64,000 bases of DNA from Actinomycetes bacterium (GCA_023392475.1 JAEVZA010000449.1:1-64000); one strand, 5' to 3'; numbered from the stretch's first letter, positions 51,231 through 60,738 are shown. Made by a program: numbers and translations. The notes: generated by a model from the sequence alone, not told the origin.

Positions 51231-53386
51231 CGACGCTTGCCGTGTCCAAGGACCTCTTCGCAAGGTACGGCCGACTGGACCCGGGGGCGCGGTCCCGTGT
51301 CGAGGAGCTCGCCATCAAGTGCCAGCAGCTCACGATGCAGGATCTGCGCGACTCGAAGGGACTGCACCTCGAGCCGTACCAGAACCAGCGCGACCCACGT
51401 GCCCGAACGATCCGACTCGGCGACAACCACCGCGGGATCGTCATGCTCCCCGATCGAGCCGAGATGATCGTCCTGGTCGACATCCTCCCCCACCAGGAAG
51501 CCGATCGATGGATGTTGCGCAACGAGTTCCGCGTCAACGAGGCCACCGGGGCGCTCGAGATCGTCGACGTGAGCGGCCTCGGAGAGCTCCTCGCTGAGAC
51601 ACCGACGTCCGCCGACTCGTCCGCGGCCGACGCGTCCGCGCCGCTGTACGCGCATCGTTCCGACAAGGAGTTCTCCCAACTCGGCGTCGACGCGTCGCTG
51701 CTGCCTCTACTGCGCGTGGTGCAGAGCGAGGACCAGCTCGAACCGCTGCTCTCCGTGGTCCCGCAGGGCCAGGCCGACGCCTTGATCCTGCTGACGGGCG
51801 AAGAACCAACCGACGTCCTTTACGCGGCGATCGTCGGCCAGTCCGCGCCTCAGGAGGTCGACCCCGAGGACATCGCTGGCGCCATCTCCGCACCGGCGTC
51901 GAGCAGCCAGTTCCACGTCATCGAGGACCAGGCCGAGCTGGCCGACATGCTGGCGAAGCCCCTCGCTGTCTGGCGCACGTACCTCCATCCCACCCAGCGC
52001 GACGCCGCCTACAAGGCGACCTACAACGGACCGGCACGGGTCACCGGTGGCGCCGGGACCGGCAAGACAGTGGTGGCGATCCACCGTGCGAAGGCGCTCG
52101 CCGACGCCCTGGATAGTTCGGATCGAGGGAAGCCGATCCTGTTCACCACGTTCACCCGGAACCTTGCTCAGTCAATCGAGCAGGACCTCGTCGCCCTCGG
52201 TGGGGCGGACCTGCTCGACAAGGTCGACGTCCTCAACGTGGACCGCGTCGCCCACCAGGTCGTCACCGACGCCGAAGGCGCCGCCCCCGGGATCATCAAA
52301 CAGGAATGGCTCAACGACATCTGGCAGACGGCCGTCGACGAGGTCGGATCCGATCTGCCCGTCACGTTCATGCTCCAGGAATGGGAGCAGGTCGTCCTCG
52401 CGCAGGGAGTCGAGTCCCGCGACGCCTACTTCACCGCGTCTCGCGCCGGTCGCGGCACACCGTTGGACCGCAGGTCACGCGCTGGTGTGTGGAAGGTGAT
52501 CGAAGCAGCCACTGGTGAGATGGCCCGCAAGCGACAGCGAACGTTCCTGCAGATCGCCAGTGACGCGGCCGGCTATCTGGCGACGAGCGCGGTGAAGCCG
52601 TACCGCCACGTCGTGGTCGACGAAGGTCAGGACCTGCACGAATCCCAATGGCGGCTCCTGCGTGCCGCCGTCGCATCCGGCCCGAACGACCTCTTCATCG
52701 TCGGAGACTCCCACCAGCGCATCTATGACCGGCGCAGCTCCCTGTCCAAGGTCGGCATCGAGGTGCGGGGCCGATCACGACGGCTGCGCATCAACTACCG
52801 GACCACGCACGAGATCCTCCGCTGGTCGCTCGCCGTACTCGGAGAAGGCGACTTCGACGACCTGGACACTGGCACGGACACCCAAGACCAAGCCGGCTAC
52901 CACAGCTTCCTGCACGGGCCGCCACCGACCATTGCGGGTTTCGACACGACGGCGGACATGGCCACGGGCCTTGCGGAGCGGGTTGTGCAGTGGATCTCCG
53001 ACGGCATCGAGCCGTCTGAGGTCGGTGTCGCCACACGAGCACAGGGCAGCTTCAGCGTGATCGAGCGCGCCCTTCGGGACGCAGGGCTGCTGTGCTTCCG
53101 GCTGGGGAGGGACCTCAAGTTCGGCGATGGCGTCGCGATCGGGACGATGCATCGCATGAAAGGGCTCGAATACCGGTGCATGGCGGTCGCCGGCGTCGGG
53201 GCGGACCACGTGCCGTCACCCCAGGCGCTTGCTGTGGTCGCCGGAGACGCCGCCGAGACAGAGCTTGAGACTCGTCGCGAACGCTGCCTGCTCTACGTGG
53301 CGTGCACCCGGGCACGAGAGGACCTGTGGGTCGGCTACTCCGGTGATCCGAGCCCCTTCCTCGGCTCCGCTGGCACACCAGCCTGA
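51227..53386 (+). CDS. UvrD/Rep-type SF1 helicase with RelE-like N-terminal region
   Basis: A 719-aa protein, translationally coupled to the YprA helicase. Residues 8-105 (LFARYGRLDPGARSRVEEL, HRGIVMLPDRAEMIVLVDIL) resemble the RelE/ParE fold found at the front of some UvrD-like proteins, though catalytic residues cannot be confirmed. The SF1 core shows VTGGAGTGKTVVAIHRA near residue 270, VVVDEGQDLHESQW near residue 462, and GTMHRMKGLEYRCMAVAGV and YVACTRARE near the end. It is probably a 3'-5' DNA translocase. Coupled expression with the YprA helicase implies they act together. GajB of Gabija is a distant relative but its partner GajA is elsewhere. Confidence 0.87.
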   Translation: MTTLAVSKDLFARYGRLDPGARSRVEELAIKCQQLTMQDLRDSKGLHLEPYQNQRDPRARTIRLGDNHRGIVMLPDRAEMIVLVDILPHQEADRWMLRNEFRVNEATGALEIVDVSGLGELLAETPTSADSSAADASAPLYAHRSDKEFSQLGVDASLLPLLRVVQSEDQLEPLLSVVPQGQADALILLTGEEPTDVLYAAIVGQSAPQEVDPEDIAGAISAPASSSQFHVIEDQAELADMLAKPLAVWRTYLHPTQRDAAYKATYNGPARVTGGAGTGKTVVAIHRAKALADALDSSDRGKPILFTTFTRNLAQSIEQDLVALGGADLLDKVDVLNVDRVAHQVVTDAEGAAPGIIKQEWLNDIWQTAVDEVGSDLPVTFMLQEWEQVVLAQGVESRDAYFTASRAGRGTPLDRRSRAGVWKVIEAATGEMARKRQRTFLQIASDAAGYLATSAVKPYRHVVVDEGQDLHESQWRLLRAAVASGPNDLFIVGDSHQRIYDRRSSLSKVGIEVRGRSRRLRINYRTTHEILRWSLAVLGEGDFDDLDTGTDTQDQAGYHSFLHGPPPTIAGFDTTADMATGLAERVVQWISDGIEPSEVGVATRAQGSFSVIERALRDAGLLCFRLGRDLKFGDGVAIGTMHRMKGLEYRCMAVAGVGADHVPSPQALAVVAGDAAETELETRRERCLLYVACTRAREDLWVGYSGDPSPFLGSAGTPA

Positions 53387-53515
53387 GCAAGCGGGGAGGC
53401 GGCACCTCCGCCGACATCGGAGTCACGTTCCGGGCCACGGCTCCCTGACCCCAACTGTCGGCTTAACCCATGCCGCGCATACCTGTTACCGATGTCCTGA
53501 ACTCACACACTCCAG

Positions 53516-56314
53516 CTACCTGCTCTTTCCATACCAAACGATCCGCGTGACGGCCTGCGTGTAGATGAATCCTCGACCGGCGAACTCGGACTGCGCCTGG
53601 ACCGGCTTGCCTTGGTTCTTGGCGAAGTGCCGCTGCACATAGCCACGCACCTTCTCCATGTCCAGGCAATCCATGGATGGCAGATCAACGACGACGATTC
53701 CGTTCCGCTTCCCCTCACGCAGCACAGCTCCAGAGCGACTCCTCACGACCTCGGTCCGTGTCACGCGGAACCCCTTCGCCTGAGCGCGATCGACGACCGA
53801 CACGGACGAGGGCGTCACGATTGTGCACCCGGCCGCCGGTAGGAACTTCTTCGAACGACGGGCATCGGACACCGTCCGCTTCCTCGAGGTCCGCTTCGCT
53901 GCAACCTTTGGGCGGATTTCAACTTCGGGACGACTGCGCACCGCCTCAACTTCCCTGAGTCGCAATTCAACGGACCGAGCGGCAGTGGCCGGCACCCGAT
54001 CAAGCACAGTTTCCGGAGGCGGCTGCACCGTCTGAGCGCGCGATCCGCTGACGAACTTCGTGATGACGTCGACTGATACGTTCAATCCGAATCGACGTGT
54101 CTGAGTCGCGTGCTCTTCCACTAGTGACAAGAACTCCTCGTGGCACCCATTACGAGGATCTTCCGCGGTGTCTTCGATGAAGGCCAGTGCGAACCTCGCG
54201 TAGCCACGGCCGTCTCCCCGACGGAGCACGCGTCCCATCCTCTGGATCATCTGGCGGCGTGACGAGCTGGCTGCCATCACGACTGCGAGATCCGCCGCGG
54301 GAACGTCGACACCTTCGTCAAGAACCCGTGGGGCGAGGATGATCCGCGCCGTCCCATCTCGGAAGTCCTGCAGCATGCGCCGACGGTCCCGAGTCGGAAC
54401 GCTGCTGTCGATGACCTCTCCATCGATCCCGAGGCTCGTTAACGCCGCCTGGCTCCGCCGCGCAGCTCCCTTCGTGTCTGTGAAGACGATGGCTCGGTCG
54501 GCGGCCTCGATGCTCGGAGCAAGGCGCTCCAGGCATGAGAGCTTCGCATCGCTTTCAGCGAGCAAGCGTCGTCGTCCCGTCATTGCTGTGAGGTATCTAC
54601 CAGCAGCAATGCCTTCACGCATCGTTCCGAACCGCTGGAGGTTGCTGACGAACTTCATGAATGCAGCAAAGTCGCTGGTCGGCGCATCGTGCTCCTGCAC
54701 CAGTCGATCGCGCGCCAGCGACATGTCCTGCGTGAACGCCTGGTACTCATCCATCTCCTCGGCAGAGAAGTTGGCGCCCACCAACGCAACCTTGTAGCGA
54801 GACACGACACCGTCGGAGATTGCACGCTTGTAGTCGCAACCCTGGATCACATTCCCGCCGAAGAACTCGAGCACGGCCTCATGTGCTCCATCGCTTCGTT
54901 CGACCGTCGCACTCAGGCCCAGGCGACGAGAGAACTGGGGAATAAGGGATCCTCGGTTCGACTCGGATCCGACCCTGTGGCATTCGTCGATCACGAGGAG
55001 GCTCGATGCTCCTCGTTGGGGGATCGGCGGATTCGCACGCACGGTATTCACAATGCCGACGATCACATCGTGGGTCTCGAACGTTGCCATCTTGTGCCCG
55101 TCCCCGAGGATCCCAATCTCGTGGCCCCGACGGAGCCCGAGCAGTTCATCGAGCACGCCGACCGGTCCGACGGTGTTGCGCCCGGATCCTGCCCACTGGT
55201 CCAGGAGCTCCTTGGTCGGCACGACGATCAGCACTTGGCCGCCGTCGACCAGTGCCTGCCGAATCGCCGCGACTGCAAGATGCGTCTTCCCGCTGCCGGT
55301 GACGGCTTCCACGACACCTCGTTGGCCTGCTCGTCGCCACTTGCGCAGCGCCTCTGATTGCCATCGGTAGAGTTCGATGTCTGCCCCGATGGATCCTCTG
55401 CGTTCGGGCATGCGGGACGCAGCGCCGGCCCTCGAACCGGGACGACGCCGGGGCGCTCCCGTACGGTGGGCCGATCGCGTCGACTTGTCCGCCGTTCGAC
55501 GACGCTTGGGACGTTCGGTTGCTGACGTACCCACACCAGTGCCCGACGATCGCAAGTAGGCATGGGCTCGCTCAGGCCCGTTCGCACTTGACGGGCATGA
55601 CGCTTCCGGAGCCAGCCGGGAACCAGGCTCCGTAGCCGAATCATCCCCGCCGTCTGCGATGCTCGACGAAGCTGTCATGTGGCCATTCGCCACCGCAGCC
55701 GTCTCGACGTCCGAACTCAGGTCAATCCCGAGCATTGCTGCCAACTCAGCGACCGTGGCGCCAGGACATCTCACCGTCAGCCACTCGGATGGTGGGGGGC
55801 TCCCGTCCACGAGGATGCCGATCTTCTGCTCCGGCCATGCCGCCTCGATGGGCCTCCCGTCGACCTCGTAACCAGCGACAACGCCAGTCGCTCCGCGCAG
55901 CACGCAAGGGCGAACCAACTTGGCCACCTCGGGGTTCATCAGGCCGAGCTCCTCCTCCATCTCAACCAGCTGTGAGCGGACAGCTGAGGGTCCGACAGAA
56001 CGCTCGGGTTCAGCGGGCGACCCCTGCTCGGCCTCCAGTACCTGGCTGGCATACCCAGCGGCACCATCTCGCCGCGTGACGTCGTCAGTAGACGCCGGCG
56101 GATCAGCAATGACCCAGCGGCGCTCGCCTGACCTCGACGGGCTCGCAGCCGGAGAAGCGACAAGCAACTCGTGCAGCGCCTGGCGCAGCGTCTTCTCCGA
56201 GACGACTCCAGAGTCGTCGACCATCGCGGCCGCCCACAGCACGACCTGATCGGCGAGCTCCGGCGGAACGTCGCGTATCGACACACGTCGCTGGGAACGT
56301 CTCTTCTTGCCCAC
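53516..56314 (-). CDS. SF2 helicase with N-terminal module shared with the YprA helicase
   Basis: A 932-aa protein starting at GTG behind GGGAGG; the longer open frame is rejected because its front is antisense to a beta-clamp fragment. Residues 1-50 look like a ribbon-helix-helix or helical dimer (VSIRDVPPELADQVVLWAAA). Residues about 130-200 (GYEVDGRPIEAAWPEQK) align with the end of the YprA helicase. After a basic disordered linker comes the SF2 core: VEAVTGSGKTHLAVAA near residue 335, LLVIDECHRVG near residue 428, LSATVERSDG, and IQRMGRVLRRGDG. The C-terminal 130 residues are basic and unassigned. Its base composition is visibly less GC-rich than its neighbours, suggesting separate acquisition. 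It converges with the UvrD-type gene. Confidence 0.85.
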   Translation of the reverse strand: MGKKRRSQRRVSIRDVPPELADQVVLWAAAMVDDSGVVSEKTLRQALHELLVASPAASPSRSGERRWVIADPPASTDDVTRRDGAAGYASQVLEAEQGSPAEPERSVGPSAVRSQLVEMEEELGLMNPEVAKLVRPCVLRGATGVVAGYEVDGRPIEAAWPEQKIGILVDGSPPPSEWLTVRCPGATVAELAAMLGIDLSSDVETAAVANGHMTASSSIADGGDDSATEPGSRLAPEASCPSSANGPERAHAYLRSSGTGVGTSATERPKRRRTADKSTRSAHRTGAPRRRPGSRAGAASRMPERRGSIGADIELYRWQSEALRKWRRAGQRGVVEAVTGSGKTHLAVAAIRQALVDGGQVLIVVPTKELLDQWAGSGRNTVGPVGVLDELLGLRRGHEIGILGDGHKMATFETHDVIVGIVNTVRANPPIPQRGASSLLVIDECHRVGSESNRGSLIPQFSRRLGLSATVERSDGAHEAVLEFFGGNVIQGCDYKRAISDGVVSRYKVALVGANFSAEEMDEYQAFTQDMSLARDRLVQEHDAPTSDFAAFMKFVSNLQRFGTMREGIAAGRYLTAMTGRRRLLAESDAKLSCLERLAPSIEAADRAIVFTDTKGAARRSQAALTSLGIDGEVIDSSVPTRDRRRMLQDFRDGTARIILAPRVLDEGVDVPAADLAVVMAASSSRRQMIQRMGRVLRRGDGRGYARFALAFIEDTAEDPRNGCHEEFLSLVEEHATQTRRFGLNVSVDVITKFVSGSRAQTVQPPPETVLDRVPATAARSVELRLREVEAVRSRPEVEIRPKVAAKRTSRKRTVSDARRSKKFLPAAGCTIVTPSSVSVVDRAQAKGFRVTRTEVVRSRSGAVLREGKRNGIVVVDLPSMDCLDMEKVRGYVQRHFAKNQGKPVQAQSEFAGRGFIYTQAVTRIVWYGKSR

Positions 56315-56994
56315 CCGAACCTCCCTCTCCAAGTTGGAAAGTACAGGAGGACCGATCGGTGCGCGCCCGTGTGATATTGCCCGTCGCCGACTCCTGATCA
56401 CCGCGCCCGAGCGGGCCCCCACGCTCCGACGACGCCGGCTCGGTTCCGCTTGGACGACCTCGAGCGTCGGGCAGTCCAGGTGGCACCCGCCGAGGGTCCG
56501 ATTCGATGCCCACAGCTGCTCGAGTTCTCCGGCCATGACGATCTCGCAGCTCGCACCGGGCTCCTCCGGGCGAAGATGCGCGGGCCCCGAGCGATCGAGT
56601 TCGACCGAACCGACAAGGTCGTCCCGATCTCCAGCGAGGAGCCTCCCGACCTGCGCTACTTCACGACGCTGCTCACGGTCGGACACCAGCCATGGCTGAC
56701 CATGGCGAAAGACAACGATCGCGGCGGCTTCCGGGCAGCTGCCTCCCATCGACTGCAAACGGGGAGGGTCGCGCATAGCGAACCAAAGCAGCAGGACAGA
56801 CCCGAGGCGTGAGCCCGCTGCCAGCGGGAGGGCCCAGGGAGCAGGACTGGCCCTGGATCATGAACACCCGGAGTGTTCGACATGGAGGGACTGGCCATGG
56901 CCACGGCCCAGGCCAGCGTCGGGCCTTCGCCCTGCTGTCCCATTTCGCTGGTCGGGCACTCGTCAGGATGAATGCAAGTCCGGAGGAGACCCCG
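56315..56994. other. Non-coding gap with beta-clamp remnant and inverted repeat
   Basis: No complete gene is found. The left half carries the beta-clamp fragment described separately. GAACAC (56862-56867) and GTGTTC (56873-56878) form a perfect inverted repeat with a five-base spacer, about 115 bp before the start of the ARPP-like gene, a plausible operator. A GGAGGAG ribosome binding site closes the region. Confidence 0.6.
56600..56706 (+). pseudogene. 3' fragment of a DnaN-like (beta-clamp) gene
   Basis: The frame encodes FDRTDKVVPISSEEPPDLRY and then FTTLLTVGHQPWL. This matches the C-terminus of the complete beta-clamp-like gene downstream (FDRTDKIASIHSEERPDLRY, YTTLLAVRPPPWL). The two DNA segments also align without gaps, 5,441 bp apart. 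Everything upstream of this piece lacks similarity to the clamp, and no start codon with a ribosome binding site precedes it, so it is a remnant. It points to a duplication or recombination event that shaped the cassette between them. Confidence 0.8.
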
Positions 56995-57921
56995 ATGACC
57001 GACCCCGCTGATCCAGCGCCGCTCGCTGTGCTCGAACACGCCGCCGTGGGAGCCCCCATCACCAGAAGCGGCGTGACGCTGTTCCCCCTGTACGTGTGCC
57101 AGCCGCTGCCGGTCACCGTCGTGACCGGCGCACCCGGGGCCGTCGAGGTGGCCGAGGCCGACACCGGGTCCGTCCCGACCCTCACCGTTACCAGCCAGAT
57201 CGACGACCCGTTCCTCCTCGTCGAAGGGGAGACGGTGGCCGGTGGACTCCAGCACCGGACGCTCAACGTAAGCGTGCTGGTCCCGCCCCGGGCCCGCATC
57301 GACGTGCCGGTGTCGTGCATCGAGGCCGGCCGGTGGGGTGGCGACCGCTGGTTCCGGGGTTCGGCCGGGCAGACCAGCCGCCGGGTCCGTCGGGCCAAGT
57401 CCGCAAGCGTGGCCGACAACCTGCGCCAGTCGGGGACCAAGCACTCCGACCAAGGCGCCGTGTGGGAGACGATCAGCTTCGAGTTGGACCGGATGGGCGT
57501 CAGTTCGCCCACCCGCAACTTCGCCGACTCGGAGGCCATTTTCGCCGAGCAGCGGCGCCTGGCCGGGGCCGCCACCCGCCTTATCGAGCGCGGTCCGTTG
57601 CCCGACCAGTGCGGCGTGGTCATCGCCCACGGCTCCCGTGTCGTCTCGGCCGAGGTGTTCGCTACCCCCGACCTCCTCGCCGCTCAGTGGGACCAACTCG
57701 TCCGTGCCGCCCTGCTCGACGCCCCCACCGCCATCTCGGGCCGGCCCTCGGCGTCCCGGGCGTTGCGGTTCCTGCGCCACCTGGCCCAGGGGGATGGCAC
57801 CGAGTCCCAGGGTGTCGGCCTGGGCCGGGAACGCCACGTCCGAACCGACCGGCTCGTCGGCCAGATCCTCACCTGGGACACCACGGTCGTCCACGCCGCT
57901 GCCTTCGCGCTGGCGGCCTGA
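56995..57921 (+). CDS. ARPP-1/DUF6569-like protein
   Basis: A 308-aa protein. The ATG follows GGAGGAG with six bases between; upstream in-frame ATGs lack such a site. The sequence has the pattern I recall for the ARPP-1 (DUF6569) family: ITRSGVTLFPLYV, TVTSQIDDPFLLVEGETVAGG, QHRTLNVSVLVPPRARIDVPVSCIE, then GRW and SDQGAVWETI. Family members occur beside ADP-ribosylation and phosphatase genes and their function is unknown. It heads a plus-strand series with a sigma-factor-like gene 62 bp downstream. No signal peptide. The family call is from memory of the motif order. Confidence 0.65.
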   Translation: MTDPADPAPLAVLEHAAVGAPITRSGVTLFPLYVCQPLPVTVVTGAPGAVEVAEADTGSVPTLTVTSQIDDPFLLVEGETVAGGLQHRTLNVSVLVPPRARIDVPVSCIEAGRWGGDRWFRGSAGQTSRRVRRAKSASVADNLRQSGTKHSDQGAVWETISFELDRMGVSSPTRNFADSEAIFAEQRRLAGAATRLIERGPLPDQCGVVIAHGSRVVSAEVFATPDLLAAQWDQLVRAALLDAPTAISGRPSASRALRFLRHLAQGDGTESQGVGLGRERHVRTDRLVGQILTWDTTVVHAAAFALAA

Positions 57922-57983
57922 GTCCGGCCGCCATCCGCGTCGTCGCCCCGCTGGCTGTCACACCTTGCCGGGACCATGTCTGC

Positions 57984-58667
57984 ATGCGCTCGACCGAACC
58001 ATCCTCTGACCCCGCGCCCGCGGGCACGGACGTCATGTCGTGGCTCGGCTCGGACGAGGCCGCCCGCGTGGCGACCCGGGTGGCGGCCCGGTGGGGCTTG
58101 CAGGGCTGGGACGCGCAGGTCGACACCGTGCTGGCCGACGCCCAGTTCGCGATGTGGCGGCGCATGCGGTCGACCACGCCCCTCAAGGTCCGCAATCCCG
58201 CCGCCTACGGGACAACCGCGATCAAGTCCGTGGTGCGCCAGGTGGTCTCCGGACGGGACCGGGCCGACCTCCACCTCGACGACGAACGCGCCGCCGCGGT
58301 GGCGGACACGCCCGTGACCGTCGACGTCGACGATCCGACCATCGGTGACGACCTGCGGGTCCTGACCGAGACGATGGAGACACGGCCGGCCCGGCGCTGG
58401 CTCACCGCGGCGACCCTCAACTACCTGACCATGCTCATGTACCCCGACGACCTCCCCGCGGTGATCCCGCAGCCCAAGGCCGGTGCGACCGAGGACCAGG
58501 CCCGGGGATGGGCCGCGCTGTGGCTGGCCGGCCAGCGTGACCTGTTCCCCGCACCGGGTGCCGATCCGGCCAAGCGGACACGAGCCCGACGCGTCGTCGA
58601 GATCCTGGACCACATCGGCGCTGTGTTGGATCGCGCCCGGTTCGAGCGGGACGGCCACCGTGGCTGA
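57984..58667 (+). CDS. Sigma-factor-like protein
   Basis: A 227-aa protein. Residues 20-85 (WDAQVDTVLADAQFAMWRRM, VRNPAAYGTTAIKSVVRQVV) recall region 2 of ECF-type sigma factors, where a helical core is followed by an NPxAY step. The second half (TMETRPARRWLTAATLNYLTMLMYPD) is helical and may carry a region-4-like recognition part, but the typical HTH is weak. It may be a divergent sigma factor or a DNA-binding regulator. Its stop overlaps the following gene's GTG by eight bases, so both come from one message. Confidence in the family is moderate. Confidence 0.55.
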   Translation: MRSTEPSSDPAPAGTDVMSWLGSDEAARVATRVAARWGLQGWDAQVDTVLADAQFAMWRRMRSTTPLKVRNPAAYGTTAIKSVVRQVVSGRDRADLHLDDERAAAVADTPVTVDVDDPTIGDDLRVLTETMETRPARRWLTAATLNYLTMLMYPDDLPAVIPQPKAGATEDQARGWAALWLAGQRDLFPAPGADPAKRTRARRVVEILDHIGAVLDRARFERDGHRG

Positions 58668-59913
58668 CTGGGAGGACGATCCGATCTACCCGATCGACGC
58701 GGACGCCGTGCTCGACGGCGACCGCCTCGAGGTCCTCGGCAAGCCGTTCGGCCCGGCCGGCGTCTCCGTCACGGAGTTGCCCGACGGCAGCACCTGGCAG
58801 GTCGACCACGCCGACCCCGCCACGCTCGTCGGCCTCGACGTCGACGCCGACACCGGACCCGATGCACCACTGTTGGTCACCGCGTTCGGCGGCGACGGCG
58901 CCATGTTCATCGCCGACGGCGCCGTCCCCGCCGACGAGTACCAGCCCCGAGCCGTGAGCGGCCGCCGTTCCAGCCCGCGCCGCGTCACGTCCGGCCGCCG
59001 GCCCGGCAGGCCCGCGGAGGAGGCCGGCGCCCTCGTCGTGCTGTCCGACCTGGCCGACGACACGTCCCTGCACCCCGTGGCCCGGGTCGCCGCGGTCGTC
59101 GAACTGGCCGAGCACGCCCGCGGCGCCCCCGGCGGCCGGCTGTTCGCCACGGCCGCCCCAGCGCTCCTGGACCGGGCCGAGACATGGTGCGAGCGCATCG
59201 ACGACACCGAACTCGACGACCTCGACCCGAAACAGGCCGTCCGTCTGTCCTCGGCCATCCAGGCGGCAACCTCCCAGAACGGGCGGCAGCGACCGGCGCT
59301 CCGCAGACTGGCCCAGCGGCTGGGAGATGCGGTGTTGTCGGGCTACGTCGAAGACTCTGCGTTGCGGGTCGCGGCGTCCCCGCTTCCTGCCCAGGCGACC
59401 GACGTGGACGACGGGTTCGTCACCGAACCGCCGCCATCCGGGACGAGCCTCGAGTGGATCTCCGACACCGTCGCCCGGGTCCACACAACCCGCTCCGACG
59501 AGGACCGGTGGGTCCGGGTCCTGCGTCGCGACGGGCTCGTCCTACTCGCACTGGCTCCTCTTGAACGCACCGGCCTCGTCGACCGTGCCGGCGTTGCCCT
59601 CCCCCCAGACCTTCGCAATGACGAACTGATCATCCAGTTGGTCGCCGACGACGAGTTCCCGCTGCTGAACGCTGACCACATCGAACTCGCCCGCGCTGCG
59701 GTGCAGGCTGGCCGCACTGCGGCCCGCGCGACGCGCCTCGGTGATCGCTCCGCCGCCGAGGCGGAGTGGGAGAAATGTGCCCAGTTGTGGGACCGGGCCG
59801 GCGACCGCCTCCGAACGGAACAGGCCCGCCAGCTCGGCTACGGCTACCGGTCGGGCCCGAACCGTCGAACCCTTCTGGTCGACCTGGTGTCACGTTCCCT
59901 CGACGCAGGCTGA
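58660..59913 (+). CDS. Hypothetical protein coupled to the sigma-like gene
   Basis: A 417-aa acidic protein starting at a GTG overlapping the previous stop. The N-terminal 95 residues look beta-rich (DAVLDGDRLEVLGKPFGPAG). A helical middle (VARVAAVVELAEHARGAPGG, KQAVRLSSAIQAATSQNG) resembles HEAT-like repeats, and a C-terminal region (TARATRLGDRSAAEAEWEKC) resembles a TPR-type helix pair. There is no membrane segment or catalytic motif and I do not recognise the family. Eight-base overlap with the sigma-like gene suggests joint function, perhaps as regulator or partner. The assignment of repeats is only by visual pattern. Confidence 0.6.
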   Translation: MADWEDDPIYPIDADAVLDGDRLEVLGKPFGPAGVSVTELPDGSTWQVDHADPATLVGLDVDADTGPDAPLLVTAFGGDGAMFIADGAVPADEYQPRAVSGRRSSPRRVTSGRRPGRPAEEAGALVVLSDLADDTSLHPVARVAAVVELAEHARGAPGGRLFATAAPALLDRAETWCERIDDTELDDLDPKQAVRLSSAIQAATSQNGRQRPALRRLAQRLGDAVLSGYVEDSALRVAASPLPAQATDVDDGFVTEPPPSGTSLEWISDTVARVHTTRSDEDRWVRVLRRDGLVLLALAPLERTGLVDRAGVALPPDLRNDELIIQLVADDEFPLLNADHIELARAAVQAGRTAARATRLGDRSAAEAEWEKCAQLWDRAGDRLRTEQARQLGYGYRSGPNRRTLLVDLVSRSLDAG

Positions 59914-60018
59914 GCGCCGGGAACTGTCCGCGGCTCCCGTGTCCCATTCCGGTCATGCCCGACTCGTAGGTGGTGCACAGCCGGATCGTCCGGCGCACCG
60001 CGACCGAGAGGACACGGC

Positions 60019-60738
60019 ATGACCGACGCCACCCCCGACCACACCTCGAACACATCGGGCTCCGACACCCCACTCGTGCACCTCTACGTGCTGCTCGACC
60101 GGTCCGGGTCCATGGCGTCCATCGTCGATGACGTCATCGGCGGCTTCAACCGTCTCCTGTCAGATCAACAGGCCGACGGCCCCGACGCCCGCATGACCTT
60201 GGTCCAGTTCGACACCGAGGACCCCCACGACGTCGCGGCCGACGCCGTCCCCGTGTGGGAGATGACCCCGCTCGACGCATCGACGTTCGTACCCCGTGGT
60301 GGGACACCCCTGCTGGATGCCACGGGCCTGCTCCTGACCCGAGCCAACCAACGAGCCCAGCAACTCGCTGACGCCGGCGAAACCGCCGAGGAGATCGTCA
60401 TCGTGTCCGTCACCGACGGCCACGAGAACGCCAGCCGAGAGCTCTCGCTGCAGGCGGTGCGGCGCATGGTCGACGAGCGCACACGCGACGGCTGGACGTT
60501 CGTGTTCCTCAGCGCCGCGCTCGATGTCTATGGCGAAGCCGGCGGCCTCGGCTACGACGGCCGCTCCAGCCAGGCCTTCGCCGCGTCACCCGCCGGGACC
60601 GCCATGGCCTTCCAGAGCGTATCGACCTCGACCCGGAACCTCCGGGGCAAGGTCCGTCGCCGTGAGCAGTTCGACAACGGCGACTTCTTCGAAGGCGCTA
60701 AGCCCGCCGAGGACAACCGCGACGTCGACGAACTCTGA
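60019..60738 (+). CDS. von Willebrand factor A (VWA) domain protein
   Basis: A 239-aa protein that is mostly one VWA domain. The metal-ion-dependent adhesion site is visible: DRSGSM near residue 27, a Thr in the FVPRGGTPLLDATG segment near residue 96, and VTDGHEN near residue 134. No signal peptide or membrane segment, so it is cytoplasmic. VWA proteins act as protein-binding or chaperone-like parts, often with AAA+ ATPases or phage-response genes such as TerY. The C-terminal 45 residues are charged (RGKVRRREQFDNGDFF). GAGAGGA precedes the ATG. It stands between the coupled sigma-like pair and the clamp-like gene. Confidence 0.85.
   Translation: MTDATPDHTSNTSGSDTPLVHLYVLLDRSGSMASIVDDVIGGFNRLLSDQQADGPDARMTLVQFDTEDPHDVAADAVPVWEMTPLDASTFVPRGGTPLLDATGLLLTRANQRAQQLADAGETAEEIVIVSVTDGHENASRELSLQAVRRMVDERTRDGWTFVFLSAALDVYGEAGGLGYDGRSSQAFAASPAGTAMAFQSVSTSTRNLRGKVRRREQFDNGDFFEGAKPAEDNRDVDEL

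Noticed and set aside
56862..56878. LexA/SOS box
   Set aside because: The symmetric halves GAACAC and GTGTTC do not fit the actinobacterial LexA spacing; kept only as a generic inverted repeat.
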